DNA from: Gemmataceae bacterium
GTDB lineage: Bacteria; Planctomycetota; Planctomycetia; Gemmatales; Gemmataceae
DNA: 47,193 bases
Assembly (NCBI GenBank): GCA_003136315.1
Contig: PLDW01000303.1
Span: forward strand, 1 to 47,193
Reading direction: 5' to 3'
A program made the translations under genes and the position numbers. Of this stretch, positions 1 to 7,988 are shown piece by piece. Position 1 is the stretch's first letter; the number at the start of each line of letters is the position of its first letter. The notes under the pieces were generated by a model, which saw only the letters and a list, made by a program, of their open reading frames with translations, did no database searches and had not been told where the DNA came from.

Positions 1-154
1 AACGTGCCGGAAGCAACAAACGCAGGAACTGGTCATGTCGAACGGGGAGATTTTCTGGCGCAGGAACCTCCCGCACTAGGATATAGGGGGGCACGTTGGA
101 AACGTGCCGCCACAACCTTCGGGGAAGACTCTTACCCTGGCAGGAATTCCTCTC

Positions 155-1492
155 ATGCGTCGTGTCACTCTGGCCCTGGTCACCATCTGGGTTCTTGGCC
201 TCACTCATGACCGGGCGGTCGCCCAGCCTGAAAAGCCTCTCGCGGGGCGATTCCCTGTCTCCTCGTCCGACGACGCCTGGAGCAAACTGCCCCCACCCGA
301 GAATCCCCCGTTTCCGGCGTGGGCCAAAGTTCTCGTCAGCCCCCTCCCGAAAACGACCGCTCGGATGCTCGAACTCGATTATCTGCACCGGGCGGAGAAC
401 CCTCTCGGAACCGTTCTGGCTGCGAAAATCCGTTACGCCGTTGCCGAGACCCTGGGAAGCAAGTGCGGGACCGCGACTGCGGCGGCCGACCTGCTACGGG
501 TCGGACTCTCGGCTTCCGACGTAGCCGCTCTCGCCAAGCCTGCGGGCTTGCCGCCCGCCGAGGCGTTCGCTCTCGCGTTCGCCCGGAAGCTCACCAAGGA
601 AGGTCATGCCATCAGCGACGACGAGTTCGCCGAACTGCTGAGGCTTTACGGCCCCGAGAAGGTGACCGCCCTGGTCCACACCGTCGCCTACGCGAACTTC
701 CACAACCGTGTCATGCTCGGGTTCGGGGTGACTCACCCGCCGGACCCGCCATTGGGGGTGAAGTTCGACGCCGAGAAACTGGCGAAGGTGGTCGCCCCGG
801 CCCGTCCGCCGTGGGACGATCTGAGGGCGGCGACAGGTGCCGGGCCGGCGGCCCGCGTCGAGTGGAGCCAGTTCGGGTTCGACGACCTCGCTCTGTCGCT
901 CGACAAACAAAAAGCCCGCAAGTTGCGGCTGCCGCTGCCGGACCTCGGCCGGTTCAAGGATCTGCCGCCGCGCGAGAAAGCCCAGGCGGAGCGGGTCGTG
1001 TGGACGACCATCAGCACCGGCTATCAGCCGGGGATGACACGAGCGTGGTTCGCGTGCCTGAACGAGTTCTACGCCGAGTCGAAGGTGGATCGGGTGTTCA
1101 CAAACTCAATGTTCTGGGTGGTGACGCGGACAAACGATTGCTTCTACTGAATGGGGCATAGCGAAATGCTGCTCGCGGTCGCGGGCCTCACGCCGGAAGA
1201 AGTGAAAACGCGGACGAAGAAACTGGCCACCGGGGACTGGTCCGACTTCCCGAAGGCGGAACAGGCCGCGTTCGGGCTGGCGTACAAGCTGAGCCGGGAG
1301 CCGGATCAGGTGACGGACAAGGACCGCGCTGCGCTGATAGCGGTGTTCGGAGAAAACCGCGCGGCGGACCTGATCTGGTATGCCGCGTGGTGTAACTACA
1401 TGACGCGGGTGGCGGACGCTTTCCAGCTACCTCTGGAGCGTGACAACGTGTTCGCACCGCCCCCCAAGAAGCCCGACCCGAAGGAAAAATGA
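155..1492 (+). CDS. AhpD-like (CMD family) double-domain exported protein, candidate selenoprotein read through TGA at 1148-1150
   Basis: Read as one 445-residue protein with selenocysteine at residue 332. The frame is open from 155 to a TGA at 1148-1150 and continues in the same frame to 1492. Residues around the TGA read TNDCFY-(TGA)-MGHSEML, which matches the AhpD/carboxymuconolactone decarboxylase redox motif CxxC-x-GH, so the TGA stands where the second Cys belongs (CxxU). Two AhpD-like halves are visible, at about residues 60-200 and 270-430; the first keeps only one Cys (SKCGTA). The ATG at 155 is preferred over 104: AGGA lies 9 nt upstream, and it gives a signal peptide with an AVA cleavage site near residue 23. 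The stop overlaps the next gene (ATGA), so the three genes to 2130 look like one operon. Known: AhpD-like selenoproteins with CxxU have been described. Inferred: peroxidase or thiol-redox role outside the cytoplasm. Alternative: a Cys-to-stop nonsense mutation, giving a pseudogene. Confidence 0.72.
1171..1186 (+). promoter_or_regulatory. SECIS-like hairpin downstream of the in-frame TGA
   Basis: A 6-bp stem (GCTCGC pairing with GCGGGC, one T-G wobble) closes a GGTC apical loop at 1177-1180. The loop starts 27 nt after the TGA at 1148-1150, within the usual distance of bacterial SECIS loops. The E. coli fdhF element that SelB binds also carries GGUC in its loop. The hairpin lies inside the coding frame, as bacterial SECIS elements do. 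The loop and distance are seen directly; SelB binding is inferred. Confidence 0.6.
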
Positions 1493-1764
1493 CGAACGAT
1501 GTGGACGATTCGTCGCCGCGGTGGGACCTGCTTCAGACGGCGGGTCGAACGTGCGATTCCTGGGACGCGGGTGATATCGGCTGCGGAGAACTCGTCCTCG
1601 CTTTGCGAACCCGGCTGCTCGCCCTCCCCCCCGGAGGTGTGATTCGGGTGCGGGCGACCGACCCCGCTGCCCTGGAAGACCTGCCAGCCTGGTGCCGGCT
1701 CACGGGGCACTCGCTCGTATCTGCCGACCACCCGATCTACCTCATCCGCCGCAAAGGAGAGTGA
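1489..1764 (+). CDS. TusA/SirA-like small sulfur-carrier protein
   Basis: 91 residues. It has a TusA-like layout: a short beta strand, then a Cys at the start of the first helix (DIGCGELVLALR, residues 29-40), then GGVIRVRATDP and the typical segment DLPAWCRLTGHSLV, ending in YLIRRK. The usual CPxP motif is reduced to CGEL, so the Cys is kept but both prolines are lost. TusA proteins pass persulfide sulfur between partners in the cytoplasm. The start overlaps the stop of the AhpD-like gene (ATGA) and the DsrE gene follows after 3 nt, so the three are probably translated together. The TusA-plus-DsrE pairing recalls YedF, a selenium-associated protein that joins both domains in one chain. A similar TusA-like domain begins the protein at 2339. 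Function here is inferred. Confidence 0.7.
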   Translation: MTNDVDDSSPRWDLLQTAGRTCDSWDAGDIGCGELVLALRTRLLALPPGGVIRVRATDPAALEDLPAWCRLTGHSLVSADHPIYLIRRKGE

Positions 1765-1767
1765 CCG

Positions 1768-2130
1768 ATGCCCGGCAAGTTCTGCGTCAGCTTGACCTGT
1801 GCCAGGGACAACACGGACAAGGCGACCGTCGCGTTCGTCGTCGCCAACGCGGCCGCCGCCTCCGACCAAGAGACGGTTGTTTTCCTCAGCACTGAGGGGG
1901 TGCGGTTGGCCGTTCGCGGGTACGCGGACGACATCGCCGAGGAGGGTTTCGCCCCGCTGAAGGATCTGATGGCGAACTTCGCCGCAGCCAGCGGGAAGAT
2001 CTACGTCTGTTCGCCGTGCTTCAAGCGGCGGAAGCTCGACGGCACAGCGATCGTCCCCGGTGCGGTGATCGTCGGAGGGGCCAAGTTGGTCGAGTTCATG
2101 AGCAGCGGATGCCCCGGAGTGTCCTACTGA
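1768..2130 (+). CDS. DsrE-family protein
   Basis: 120 residues. The N-terminal strand is followed by TDKATVAFVVANAAAAS, then TVVFLSTEGVRLAVRGYAD and a Cys pair in IYVCSPCFKRR (about residues 80-90), as in DsrE/DsrF-like folds where a Cys at this place carries sulfur. These proteins take part in sulfur relay, often with TusA. It starts 3 nt after the TusA-like gene, so the two are expressed together. It ends about 80 nt before a strong hairpin that may close the operon. No membrane segment or signal peptide is seen, so it is cytoplasmic. Which substrate it handles, sulfur or selenium, cannot be read from the sequence; the neighbouring candidate selenoprotein makes selenium worth considering. 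Confidence 0.75.
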   Translation: MPGKFCVSLTCARDNTDKATVAFVVANAAAASDQETVVFLSTEGVRLAVRGYADDIAEEGFAPLKDLMANFAAASGKIYVCSPCFKRRKLDGTAIVPGAVIVGGAKLVEFMSSGCPGVSY

Positions 2131-2210
2131 CCCGCGTGCGCCCTGATACAGGAACCCGCTGAGGCTGTCGCATCTACAGAAAGACGATTAGACGTACACA
2201 TGGGGCGAGC

Positions 2211-2248
2211 CTCCTGCCGAGCTGTATCACCCTCACGCTCGGCAGGAG
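2211..2248 (+). terminator. 12-bp perfect inverted repeat between the DsrE and MetE-like genes
   Basis: CTCCTGCCGAGC at 2211-2222 pairs perfectly with GCTCGGCAGGAG at 2237-2248 around a 14-nt loop. No T-run follows, so it is not a canonical intrinsic terminator; it could be a processing hairpin or an attenuator. The rest of 2131-2338 shows no gene. Confidence 0.45.
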
Positions 2249-2338
2249 CATCGCCCTCTCGTTAGACCGATTGTTACACCGGGAATGTGGCAGCCTCGGC
2301 GGGCGCGTCCCGCGACCCAGACGACTGAGGGCGGCCCG

Positions 2339-3805
2339 ATGACCCCCGATGCCAGTTTCGATGGCGGTTCGCTCGACTGCGGGAGCGGGCTGCTGTTGCT
2401 GATCCGCCGGCACATCGACCCGCTCGAACCGGGTCAACTGCTGGAGGTCCGCTCAACCGAATCGTCGGTAGAAGAAGACTTGCCGGCCTGGGCGCGGCTG
2501 ACGGGAAACGAACTTGTCGCCCGGACTCGGGCGGGCGACGTGCGGACGTACCTCATCCGCAAAGCGGGGGTGTCTCGCGCATCAGTTCCTCACACGCTGG
2601 CGATCACTCCCGTCCAGAAAGCGGTCGCGGTTCCCGCGATCCTCCCCCTGTCGGTGATGGGCGTCGGGAGTTGGCCTCGCCCACCGTGGCTCGTGCGGGC
2701 GCTCCACGAACGATTGGCAGGGCGGCTGCCGGAGGACGAGTTCCAGGAGTACGCCAACGACGCGGTGAGGTTGTCCATTGCTGCCCAGGAGCGGGCCGGG
2801 GTGGACGTGGTGACCGACGGCGAACAGCGGCGCGACAACTACGCCAGCTTCGTCGCCACCCGGCTCGACAACTGCCAACTGATCCCGATCACCGATCTGC
2901 TGCCCTACGTTACAGACCCCCAGCACTTCGCGGCGGAGCTCCGCGCTCTCGATGTGCCCGCCGAGCGGCTCCGCCACCCGGCCGTGTTCGACCGCCTCGC
3001 CCGATCGAAGCCACTCGCCGGCGACGAACTCGCGTTCGCCCAAACGCTCACGACCCGACCCGTGAAAATCGCGCTGCCAGGGCCGTATCTACTCACGCGC
3101 ACGATGTGGCTGGAGTGTGTGTCCGACCAGGCGTACCCGGATCGGGAGGCGCTCGCCCGCGACATCGTGGCGGTCCTGCGCGAAGAGGCAGAGTACTTGC
3201 TCGCGGCCGGCGCGGCGCTCGTTCAGTTCGACGAACCCGTGCTGACCGAGGTGGTGTTCACCCGCCCCAAGACTGGCCGGACGTTCATGTGCGGGGCGCT
3301 GGGCGAGCGCCGCGAGCCCGGCGAGGAACTGGCATTCGCGGGCGGCCTGATTCGGGCGGTACTCGACGGCTTGCCGCGGGAGCGTGTGGCCCTGCACGTC
3401 TGCCGGGGGAACTGGTCGCGTGACGAGTCGGTTGCACTGACTGGGCCGTACACTCCGCTCGTGCCGCTCCTGGCGACGCTGCCCGTCGGTACGTTCTTCC
3501 TCGAACTCGCGACCCCGCGTGCAGGGGAACTCGACCCTCTGAGCGACCTCCCGGCCAGATGCCGGATCGGGGTCGGAGTGGTGAATCAGAAACTCGATCG
3601 CGTGGAGTCAGTCGAGGGCATCGTGGCAAAAGCCGAGGCCGCGATCCGGCTATTCGGTCCCGAGCGAATACTACTCACCCCGGACTGCGGGTTCGCCACG
3701 TTCGCGGACAGTCCCATGTCCTCGGCGGCGGTCGCAGAGGCGAAACTCGGTGCGATCATGCACGCCGCCCGCATATTGCGAACGCGACACGGCGTCGGAG
3801 GCTGA
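2339..3805 (+). CDS. TusA-like domain fused to a MetE-like (cobalamin-independent) zinc methyltransferase
   Basis: 488 residues. The ATG at 2339 is preferred over 2285 because GAGGG lies 7 nt upstream. Residues about 5-75 form a TusA-like domain resembling the protein at 1489 (LDCGSGLLLLIRR, then EEDLPAWARLTGNELV and YLIRK). Residues about 100-485 form the catalytic MetE/UROD-type barrel: VGSWPRP near the start, DGEQRR, a VQFDEP strand, then HVCRGNW, FFLELATP, GVGVVNQK and PDCGF. The zinc ligands of MetE are all present as His353, Cys355, Glu389 and Cys450. The family moves a methyl group to a thiol. The N-terminal folate-binding half of full MetE is absent, as in core-MetE homologues whose donors differ. 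The fused TusA-like domain suggests the acceptor may be a protein-bound or low-molecular-weight thiol; that is inference. Confidence 0.8.
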   Translation: MTPDASFDGGSLDCGSGLLLLIRRHIDPLEPGQLLEVRSTESSVEEDLPAWARLTGNELVARTRAGDVRTYLIRKAGVSRASVPHTLAITPVQKAVAVPAILPLSVMGVGSWPRPPWLVRALHERLAGRLPEDEFQEYANDAVRLSIAAQERAGVDVVTDGEQRRDNYASFVATRLDNCQLIPITDLLPYVTDPQHFAAELRALDVPAERLRHPAVFDRLARSKPLAGDELAFAQTLTTRPVKIALPGPYLLTRTMWLECVSDQAYPDREALARDIVAVLREEAEYLLAAGAALVQFDEPVLTEVVFTRPKTGRTFMCGALGERREPGEELAFAGGLIRAVLDGLPRERVALHVCRGNWSRDESVALTGPYTPLVPLLATLPVGTFFLELATPRAGELDPLSDLPARCRIGVGVVNQKLDRVESVEGIVAKAEAAIRLFGPERILLTPDCGFATFADSPMSSAAVAEAKLGAIMHAARILRTRHGVGG

Positions 3806-3957
3806 CCCCCCCTCGGGATTGGGAACGCAGAGTTGACAGCCACGTCAGTTTCCGCTCAGGGGAATAGTCAAGTCATCGCGATCAGGGGTGACAGGAATCG
3901 GGTTGGTGAAGACCCCGGGTCGGCGTGTCCACGATTTTCCGCTGCCCCAAGTGTTGC

Positions 3958-3963
3958 TATAAT
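3958..3963 (+). promoter_or_regulatory. Extended -10 promoter upstream of def
   Basis: TGCTATAATC contains a perfect TATAAT preceded by TGN, an extended -10, 41 nt before the def start. No good -35 is seen. The same ten bases occur upstream of ygiQ at 31552-31561. The stretch 3806-4004 holds no gene. Confidence 0.6.
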
Positions 3964-4004
3964 CTATCAGATCCGACGCTTGCCCTGGTTGAGCCCCTGG
4001 TGCC

Positions 4005-4559
4005 ATGAAGATTGTCAAGTACCCCCATCCCGCGTTGCGGTCTGCTGTCGCCCCTGTCACCATGATCGACAAGGACGTGCAACTGGCCGCCGGGGAGATG
4101 CTCGAACTGATGTACAAACACGACGGACTTGGCCTCGCAGCGCCACAAGTCGCGTTGGGGTTCCAACTTCTGGTGATGAACTTCGAAGGCGACCCGGAGC
4201 AGAAGGAAGCAGAGTTCGTGGCGATCAACCCGGTGATCGTCGAGAGCAAGGGAGCCGCGATCAACGACCGGGAGGGGTGCCTGAGCTTCCCCGGGCTGTA
4301 CCAGAACGTCCGTCGTGCGAAGTCGGTGAAGGTGCAGGCGTATAACCTGAAGGGCGAACTCTACGAGATGACCTGCACCGATCTTCCGGCCCGGGTGTGG
4401 CAGCACGAGATCGACCACCTGAACGGGGTGTTGTTCATCGACAAGATGGGTCCGTTCGGCCGAGACGCGAGTCGGCGGGATCTCGAAAAATTCATCGCGG
4501 ACTTCGCCCAGGCCAAGAAAAAAGGCGAATATCCGAGTGATTTGGAACAGCGGTTGTAG
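4005..4559 (+). CDS. def: Peptide deformylase
   Basis: 184 residues, normal length. All three deformylase motifs are intact: GLGLAAPQ at residues 41-48, EGCLS at 90-94 (metal ligand Cys92) and QHEIDH at 133-138 (His134 and His138 bind the metal, Glu135 is catalytic). The enzyme removes the formyl group from the N-terminal Met of nascent proteins at the ribosome. It is followed by fmt, which puts that formyl group on initiator tRNA, so the pair runs the formylation-deformylation cycle. A TATAAT box 41 nt upstream probably drives the def-fmt-rsmB set. A long inverted repeat separates it from fmt. Confidence 0.97.
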   Translation: MKIVKYPHPALRSAVAPVTMIDKDVQLAAGEMLELMYKHDGLGLAAPQVALGFQLLVMNFEGDPEQKEAEFVAINPVIVESKGAAINDREGCLSFPGLYQNVRRAKSVKVQAYNLKGELYEMTCTDLPARVWQHEIDHLNGVLFIDKMGPFGRDASRRDLEKFIADFAQAKKKGEYPSDLEQRL

Positions 4560-4564
4560 TTTTC

Positions 4565-4661
4565 AGTTTTCAGTTATCAGTTTTCAGCCAGACACTGATA
4601 GCTCGTTTGCCACGATGGCTCCCTCGCTTTTTGTCTGGCTGAAAACTGATAACTGAAAACT
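4565..4661. repeat. Long perfect inverted repeat filling the def-fmt gap
   Basis: The arms are 4565-4594 and 4632-4661, 30 of 30 bases complementary, around a 37-nt loop. Each arm is built from short CAGTTTTCAG/CAGTTATCAG-like units. The right arm ends one base before the fmt start codon, so no normal ribosome binding site is present there and the start would lie at the foot of a very stable hairpin. The AT-rich composition differs from the genes on both sides, which suggests a small palindromic mobile repeat (REP or MITE-like). Confidence 0.85.
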
Positions 4662-4662
4662 C

Positions 4663-5709
4663 ATGCGTTTACTGATGATGGGCACCGGGACATTTGCCGA
4701 ACCGACCTTCGAGGCACTACTGACGGACTTCGGCGGGGATGTCGTTGGGCTTGTCACCCAGCCAGAACGGGATTCGGGGAACAAGCGCGGGTCGACCCGC
4801 CAGACCGGCAAGGGGATGGCGAACATCGCCCGTGCGGCCGGTGTTCCCGTCGCCCAGCCGGAGAGCATTAACACACCCGAAGGGCTCGCCCAACTCCGCG
4901 AGATGCAGCCGGACTTGATGGTCGTCGCGGCCTACGGCCAGATCCTCTCGAAGGACGTGCTTTCGACGCCCACGATTGGCACAATCAACGTCCACGCCTC
5001 GCTTCTGCCGAAATACCGTGGTGCCGCTCCAGTGGCATATGCAATCCTCAATGGCGAGGCGCAGACCGGAGTGACCATTATCAAGGTCACCCCCGGGCTC
5101 GATTCCGGTGATATGATTCTCCAGGAATCGCTCGACATCCTGCCCGACGACACCACTGGCTCTCTCGAAGCCAGGCTCGCAGTACTGGGGGCAAAACTGG
5201 CAGTCGAGGCTGTGCGAAAGTATCAGTTTGGGTTACCGGTTGAGGGTGTGAAGCAGGATCCGGCACTCGTGACAAAAGCCCCAAAGATCAAGAAAGAATT
5301 CGGACTGATCGACTGGACCAAGCCTGCGGAAGCAATCGGACGCCACGTCCGGGCGATGCAACCGTGGCCGACTGCGTACACCTTCCTGCACCGCCCCGAT
5401 AAAGAGCCAATGCGGGTCATCATGAACAAAAGCGGGACATGGGCCGCAATTAGCTGGTCCCCGATCCTTGGACCTCCTCCCGGGACTCCCGGAAGGCCAC
5501 TTCTTCTCCACCTCGGTGCCGGCATGGGTTCTGGAGGAGTTGGCACGCAGCAGGGGCAGCCACGGCTGATGATCAGCTGTATAGGTGGTACTTTGCTCGA
5601 AATCCTCGAACTCCAGCCCGCTGGCAAAAAGCGAATGACAGCGGAGGAGTTCCTCCGCGGCTACCCCATCGTCGAAGGCATGCGATTCGGGCCGGAAAGC
5701 CCCTCATGA
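4663..5709 (+). CDS. fmt: Methionyl-tRNA formyltransferase
   Basis: 348 residues. The N-terminal formyltransferase domain (about 1-190) holds the catalytic triad Asn109, His111 (NVHASLLPKYRGAAP) and Asp150 (GLDSGD). The C-terminal tRNA-binding domain follows from about 210 and ends with the GRVLEILELQP-like segment ILELQPAGKKRM. The enzyme formylates Met on initiator tRNA using 10-formyl-tetrahydrofolate. No Shine-Dalgarno is visible because the gene starts directly after the right arm of a 30-bp inverted repeat; translation may depend on coupling to def or on unfolding of that hairpin. A glycine/proline-rich stretch near residues 270-295 is somewhat longer than usual. The stop overlaps the rsmB start (ATGA). 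Confidence 0.96.
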   Translation: MRLLMMGTGTFAEPTFEALLTDFGGDVVGLVTQPERDSGNKRGSTRQTGKGMANIARAAGVPVAQPESINTPEGLAQLREMQPDLMVVAAYGQILSKDVLSTPTIGTINVHASLLPKYRGAAPVAYAILNGEAQTGVTIIKVTPGLDSGDMILQESLDILPDDTTGSLEARLAVLGAKLAVEAVRKYQFGLPVEGVKQDPALVTKAPKIKKEFGLIDWTKPAEAIGRHVRAMQPWPTAYTFLHRPDKEPMRVIMNKSGTWAAISWSPILGPPPGTPGRPLLLHLGAGMGSGGVGTQQGQPRLMISCIGGTLLEILELQPAGKKRMTAEEFLRGYPIVEGMRFGPESPS

Positions 5710-7280
5710 CGACCGCCCGACAGGCCGCTGCCGACATTCTTGCCCGCTCGCACGCCCGTGCGGGGTTTGCGTCCGAGTTGATCGACGACGAACTCCACCG
5801 GATCTCCCTTTCCGGTCAGGACCGCCGATTTGTGACGCAACTTGTCTTCGGTGTCCTCCGACGCCGGGGGACGCTCGATGCCTTGCTCACACCTTTCATC
5901 CGCACCCCTCTCCATGCGGTGCAAGATCGTGTCTGGGACGTTCTCCATCTCGGGGCGTTTCAGCTCGCGTTTCTGACCCATGTCCCCAAGCACGCGGCGG
6001 TTCACGAGACGGTCGAACTGGCGACCCATGTCGGGAGCCCGCAGGCGAAAGGATTCGTGAATGGTGTCCTGCGAAGGGTCTCCGAACTGGTGACGGATGT
6101 GTTTACCGACCGGCCAGGGGGGGACGGTGTGCCGTTTGACTGGGAACCCAGGAAACCGAACCTCCCTTCCTTACACAGGAAGGAAGGGGGAGAAGGCTCG
6201 GAACCTAACCCCCCAACCCCCTTCCCTAAGAAGGAAGGGGGAGCCGGAGAGCGGTCGAAACCTAACCCCCCGGCCCCCTTCCCCAAGAAGGAAGGGGGAG
6301 ATCGATCAGGTGTCCGGAACCCCTCTCCCCTTGGGGGAGGGGTTGGCGCGGGGTCTTCGATTCTCCCCCGTTACCGGAAGCTCACCCGGGCCGTCTTGCC
6401 CGACTTCGCCACTGACCCGGCAGGCTACCTCAGCGCGGCCTTCTCGTGGCCAAAGTGGCTCGCGGCCCGGTGGCTCGATCGCTATGGGCTGGGCGAATGC
6501 ACCCGGCTCGGGTTTTGGTTCAACAGCCCGCCACCGCTGTGGATTCGGACCAACAAGTTGCACGACGACCGCGAGAACTACCGCCTCCGGCTGGCTGCGG
6601 GGTTGATCGAAACGGCCACCGGGGAACATCCGCAATCGCTCCGACTGATCGAGCACCATTCGATCCGCGACCTGCCCGGGTATGACGAGGGCGACTTCGC
6701 CGTGCAGGATCACTCGTCCCTGCTCGTCTCGTCCGCTGTCGCACCTCAACCGGGGATGCGTGTTCTCGACCTGTGCGCAGCCCCCGGCGGGAAGACCACC
6801 CATCTCGCGGAGTTGATGGACAATCGCGGGTTCGTCACCGCCTGCGACATCGACCAGAAGCGGCTCGACATCGTGACCTCACTCTGCCAGCGGCTGCGGA
6901 TCAAAGGGGTCGAGACAGTGCTCTTGAACGAGAATGACGATCCGCCGGCCGGCCCATTCGACGCAGCCCTGGTGGATGTGCCGTGCAGCAACACGGGGGT
7001 GCTTGGCCGCCGCCCCGAGGTCCGCTGGCGACTCAAGCCGACCGAATTCGAGCACCTGATCCGACTTCAGACAAAGCTCCTGTTCCAGGCAATCGAGCGG
7101 GTGAAGCCAAAGGGTGTGATCGTCTACTCGACGTGCAGTATCGAGCCAGACGAGAACGAGAACGTGGTGAACGCCGTTCGCCGCGGGATCAAGAACTTGA
7201 CCCTGGAGGCCGAGCACCACTCCATCCCCGGGCAACCTGCCGATGGCGGCTACTGGGCCAGGCTCCGCAAACCCGGCTGA
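5706..7280 (+). CDS. rsmB: 16S rRNA m5C967 methyltransferase RsmB with an in-frame repeat insertion
   Basis: 524 residues, about 75 longer than usual. Residues 1-145 are the NusB-like RNA-binding domain (ADILARSHARAG, DRRFVTQLVFGVLRR, KGFVNGVLRR). Residues about 270-520 are the Rossmann methyltransferase: VLDLCAAPGGKT at 353-364 (SAM binding), PCSNTGV with Cys427, and YSTCSIEPDENE with Cys477. These are the two cysteines used by m5C RNA methyltransferases for release and catalysis. Between the domains, at residues about 148-220, lies a proline- and lysine-rich insert encoded by tandem DNA repeats. It keeps the frame and joins the domain linker, so the enzyme is probably active. The start overlaps the fmt stop. 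The def-fmt-rsmB order is common in bacteria. Confidence 0.95.
   Translation: MTTARQAAADILARSHARAGFASELIDDELHRISLSGQDRRFVTQLVFGVLRRRGTLDALLTPFIRTPLHAVQDRVWDVLHLGAFQLAFLTHVPKHAAVHETVELATHVGSPQAKGFVNGVLRRVSELVTDVFTDRPGGDGVPFDWEPRKPNLPSLHRKEGGEGSEPNPPTPFPKKEGGAGERSKPNPPAPFPKKEGGDRSGVRNPSPLGGGVGAGSSILPRYRKLTRAVLPDFATDPAGYLSAAFSWPKWLAARWLDRYGLGECTRLGFWFNSPPPLWIRTNKLHDDRENYRLRLAAGLIETATGEHPQSLRLIEHHSIRDLPGYDEGDFAVQDHSSLLVSSAVAPQPGMRVLDLCAAPGGKTTHLAELMDNRGFVTACDIDQKRLDIVTSLCQRLRIKGVETVLLNENDDPPAGPFDAALVDVPCSNTGVLGRRPEVRWRLKPTEFEHLIRLQTKLLFQAIERVKPKGVIVYSTCSIEPDENENVVNAVRRGIKNLTLEAEHHSIPGQPADGGYWARLRKPG
6155..6344. repeat. Tandem palindromic repeat block inside rsmB
   Basis: Two 42-bp copies lie at 6202-6243 and 6259-6300, differing at only a few bases, and a degraded copy at 6155-6192. 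Each has a CCTAACCCCC head and a CCCCCTTCC...GGAAGGGGG palindrome. A separate hairpin (AACCCCTC...GAGGGGTT) occupies 6318-6344. The block reads in frame as NPP-PFPKKEGG units. It looks like an intergenic-type repeat that inserted in a domain linker. Confidence 0.85.
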
Positions 7281-7341
7281 CTCACCTCGCCACCGAATTC
7301 TCCGGTGGTTACCATCCCGTCATGCCCTTTTGGAGAGGACG

Positions 7342-7929
7342 ATGAGCACCACTGCACCCCCGCGCCCGATCACTCCCGATGACCTACTCCACATGCCTGA
7401 CGAAGGGAGTGGCTTTGAACTCGTGGACGGCGAGTTAAAGGAGCTGAACGCGAGTATGCAATCCAGCCGGATCGCGGGCATGATTTTCTCCGAGTTTCAG
7501 ACTTATTCCGTTGCTCACCACCCTGCCTGGGTCTTTCCGGAAAGAACCTCGTATCAGTGCTTCCCCGATGACCCGAACCGCGTCCGTCGGCCCGATGTCT
7601 CAATTATTCCACTCACCCGCATGACCCGGGAGCAGTACTACGAAGACGGGCATTGCCGTATCGCTCCTGACCTCGTGGTCGAGGTCGTGTCTCCGAATGA
7701 CAACGCTGAGGATCTGGAAGAGAAAATCGGGGAGTGGCTCGCTGCGGGGACACGAATTGTGTGGGTTGTGTACCCTTCAATACAAAGCATCCGAATACAT
7801 CGTGGTGACGGGGGATATGCCTTCTTACGATCCGCCGACACCCTCACCGCCGAGGGTGTGCTTCCCGGGTTCTCGTGCCCGGTCGCTGACCTCTTCCGAC
7901 TCCCCGGCGAACCTGCCCCATCGGTATAG
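7342..7929 (+). CDS. Uma2-family putative endonuclease
   Basis: 195 residues. The ATG at 7342 has GGAGAGGA directly upstream, better than earlier in-frame starts. The Uma2 pattern is seen in order: ITPDDLLHMPDEGSGFELVDGEL, RRPDVSII, then PDLVVEVVSPND and a Lys in the following helix (EEKIGEWLAAG), then VVYP and a LPGFSCPVADLF ending. Uma2 proteins have a PD-(D/E)XK nuclease-like fold; the acidic residues of RPDV and VVEVVSP match the family core. The biological role is unknown, and planctomycetes and cyanobacteria hold many copies. It stands alone between rsmB and miaB on the same strand. Four Uma2 genes are present in this window. Confidence 0.85.
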   Translation: MSTTAPPRPITPDDLLHMPDEGSGFELVDGELKELNASMQSSRIAGMIFSEFQTYSVAHHPAWVFPERTSYQCFPDDPNRVRRPDVSIIPLTRMTREQYYEDGHCRIAPDLVVEVVSPNDNAEDLEEKIGEWLAAGTRIVWVVYPSIQSIRIHRGDGGYAFLRSADTLTAEGVLPGFSCPVADLFRLPGEPAPSV

Positions 7930-7988
7930 CGTCCTCATAGAATGACGGTTTACCCATCGGCCCCGTGTCAACAACGGATCATCCGATC

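Noticed and set aside
1151-1492. A separate gene starting at the ATG right after the TGA
   Set aside because: It would start in the middle of the AhpD active-site motif, has no ribosome binding site, and continues the same domain in the same frame.
6155-6344. Repeats in rsmB as a CRISPR array
   Set aside because: Spacers are too short and coding, units are palindromic poly-C/G repeats, and no cas gene is near.
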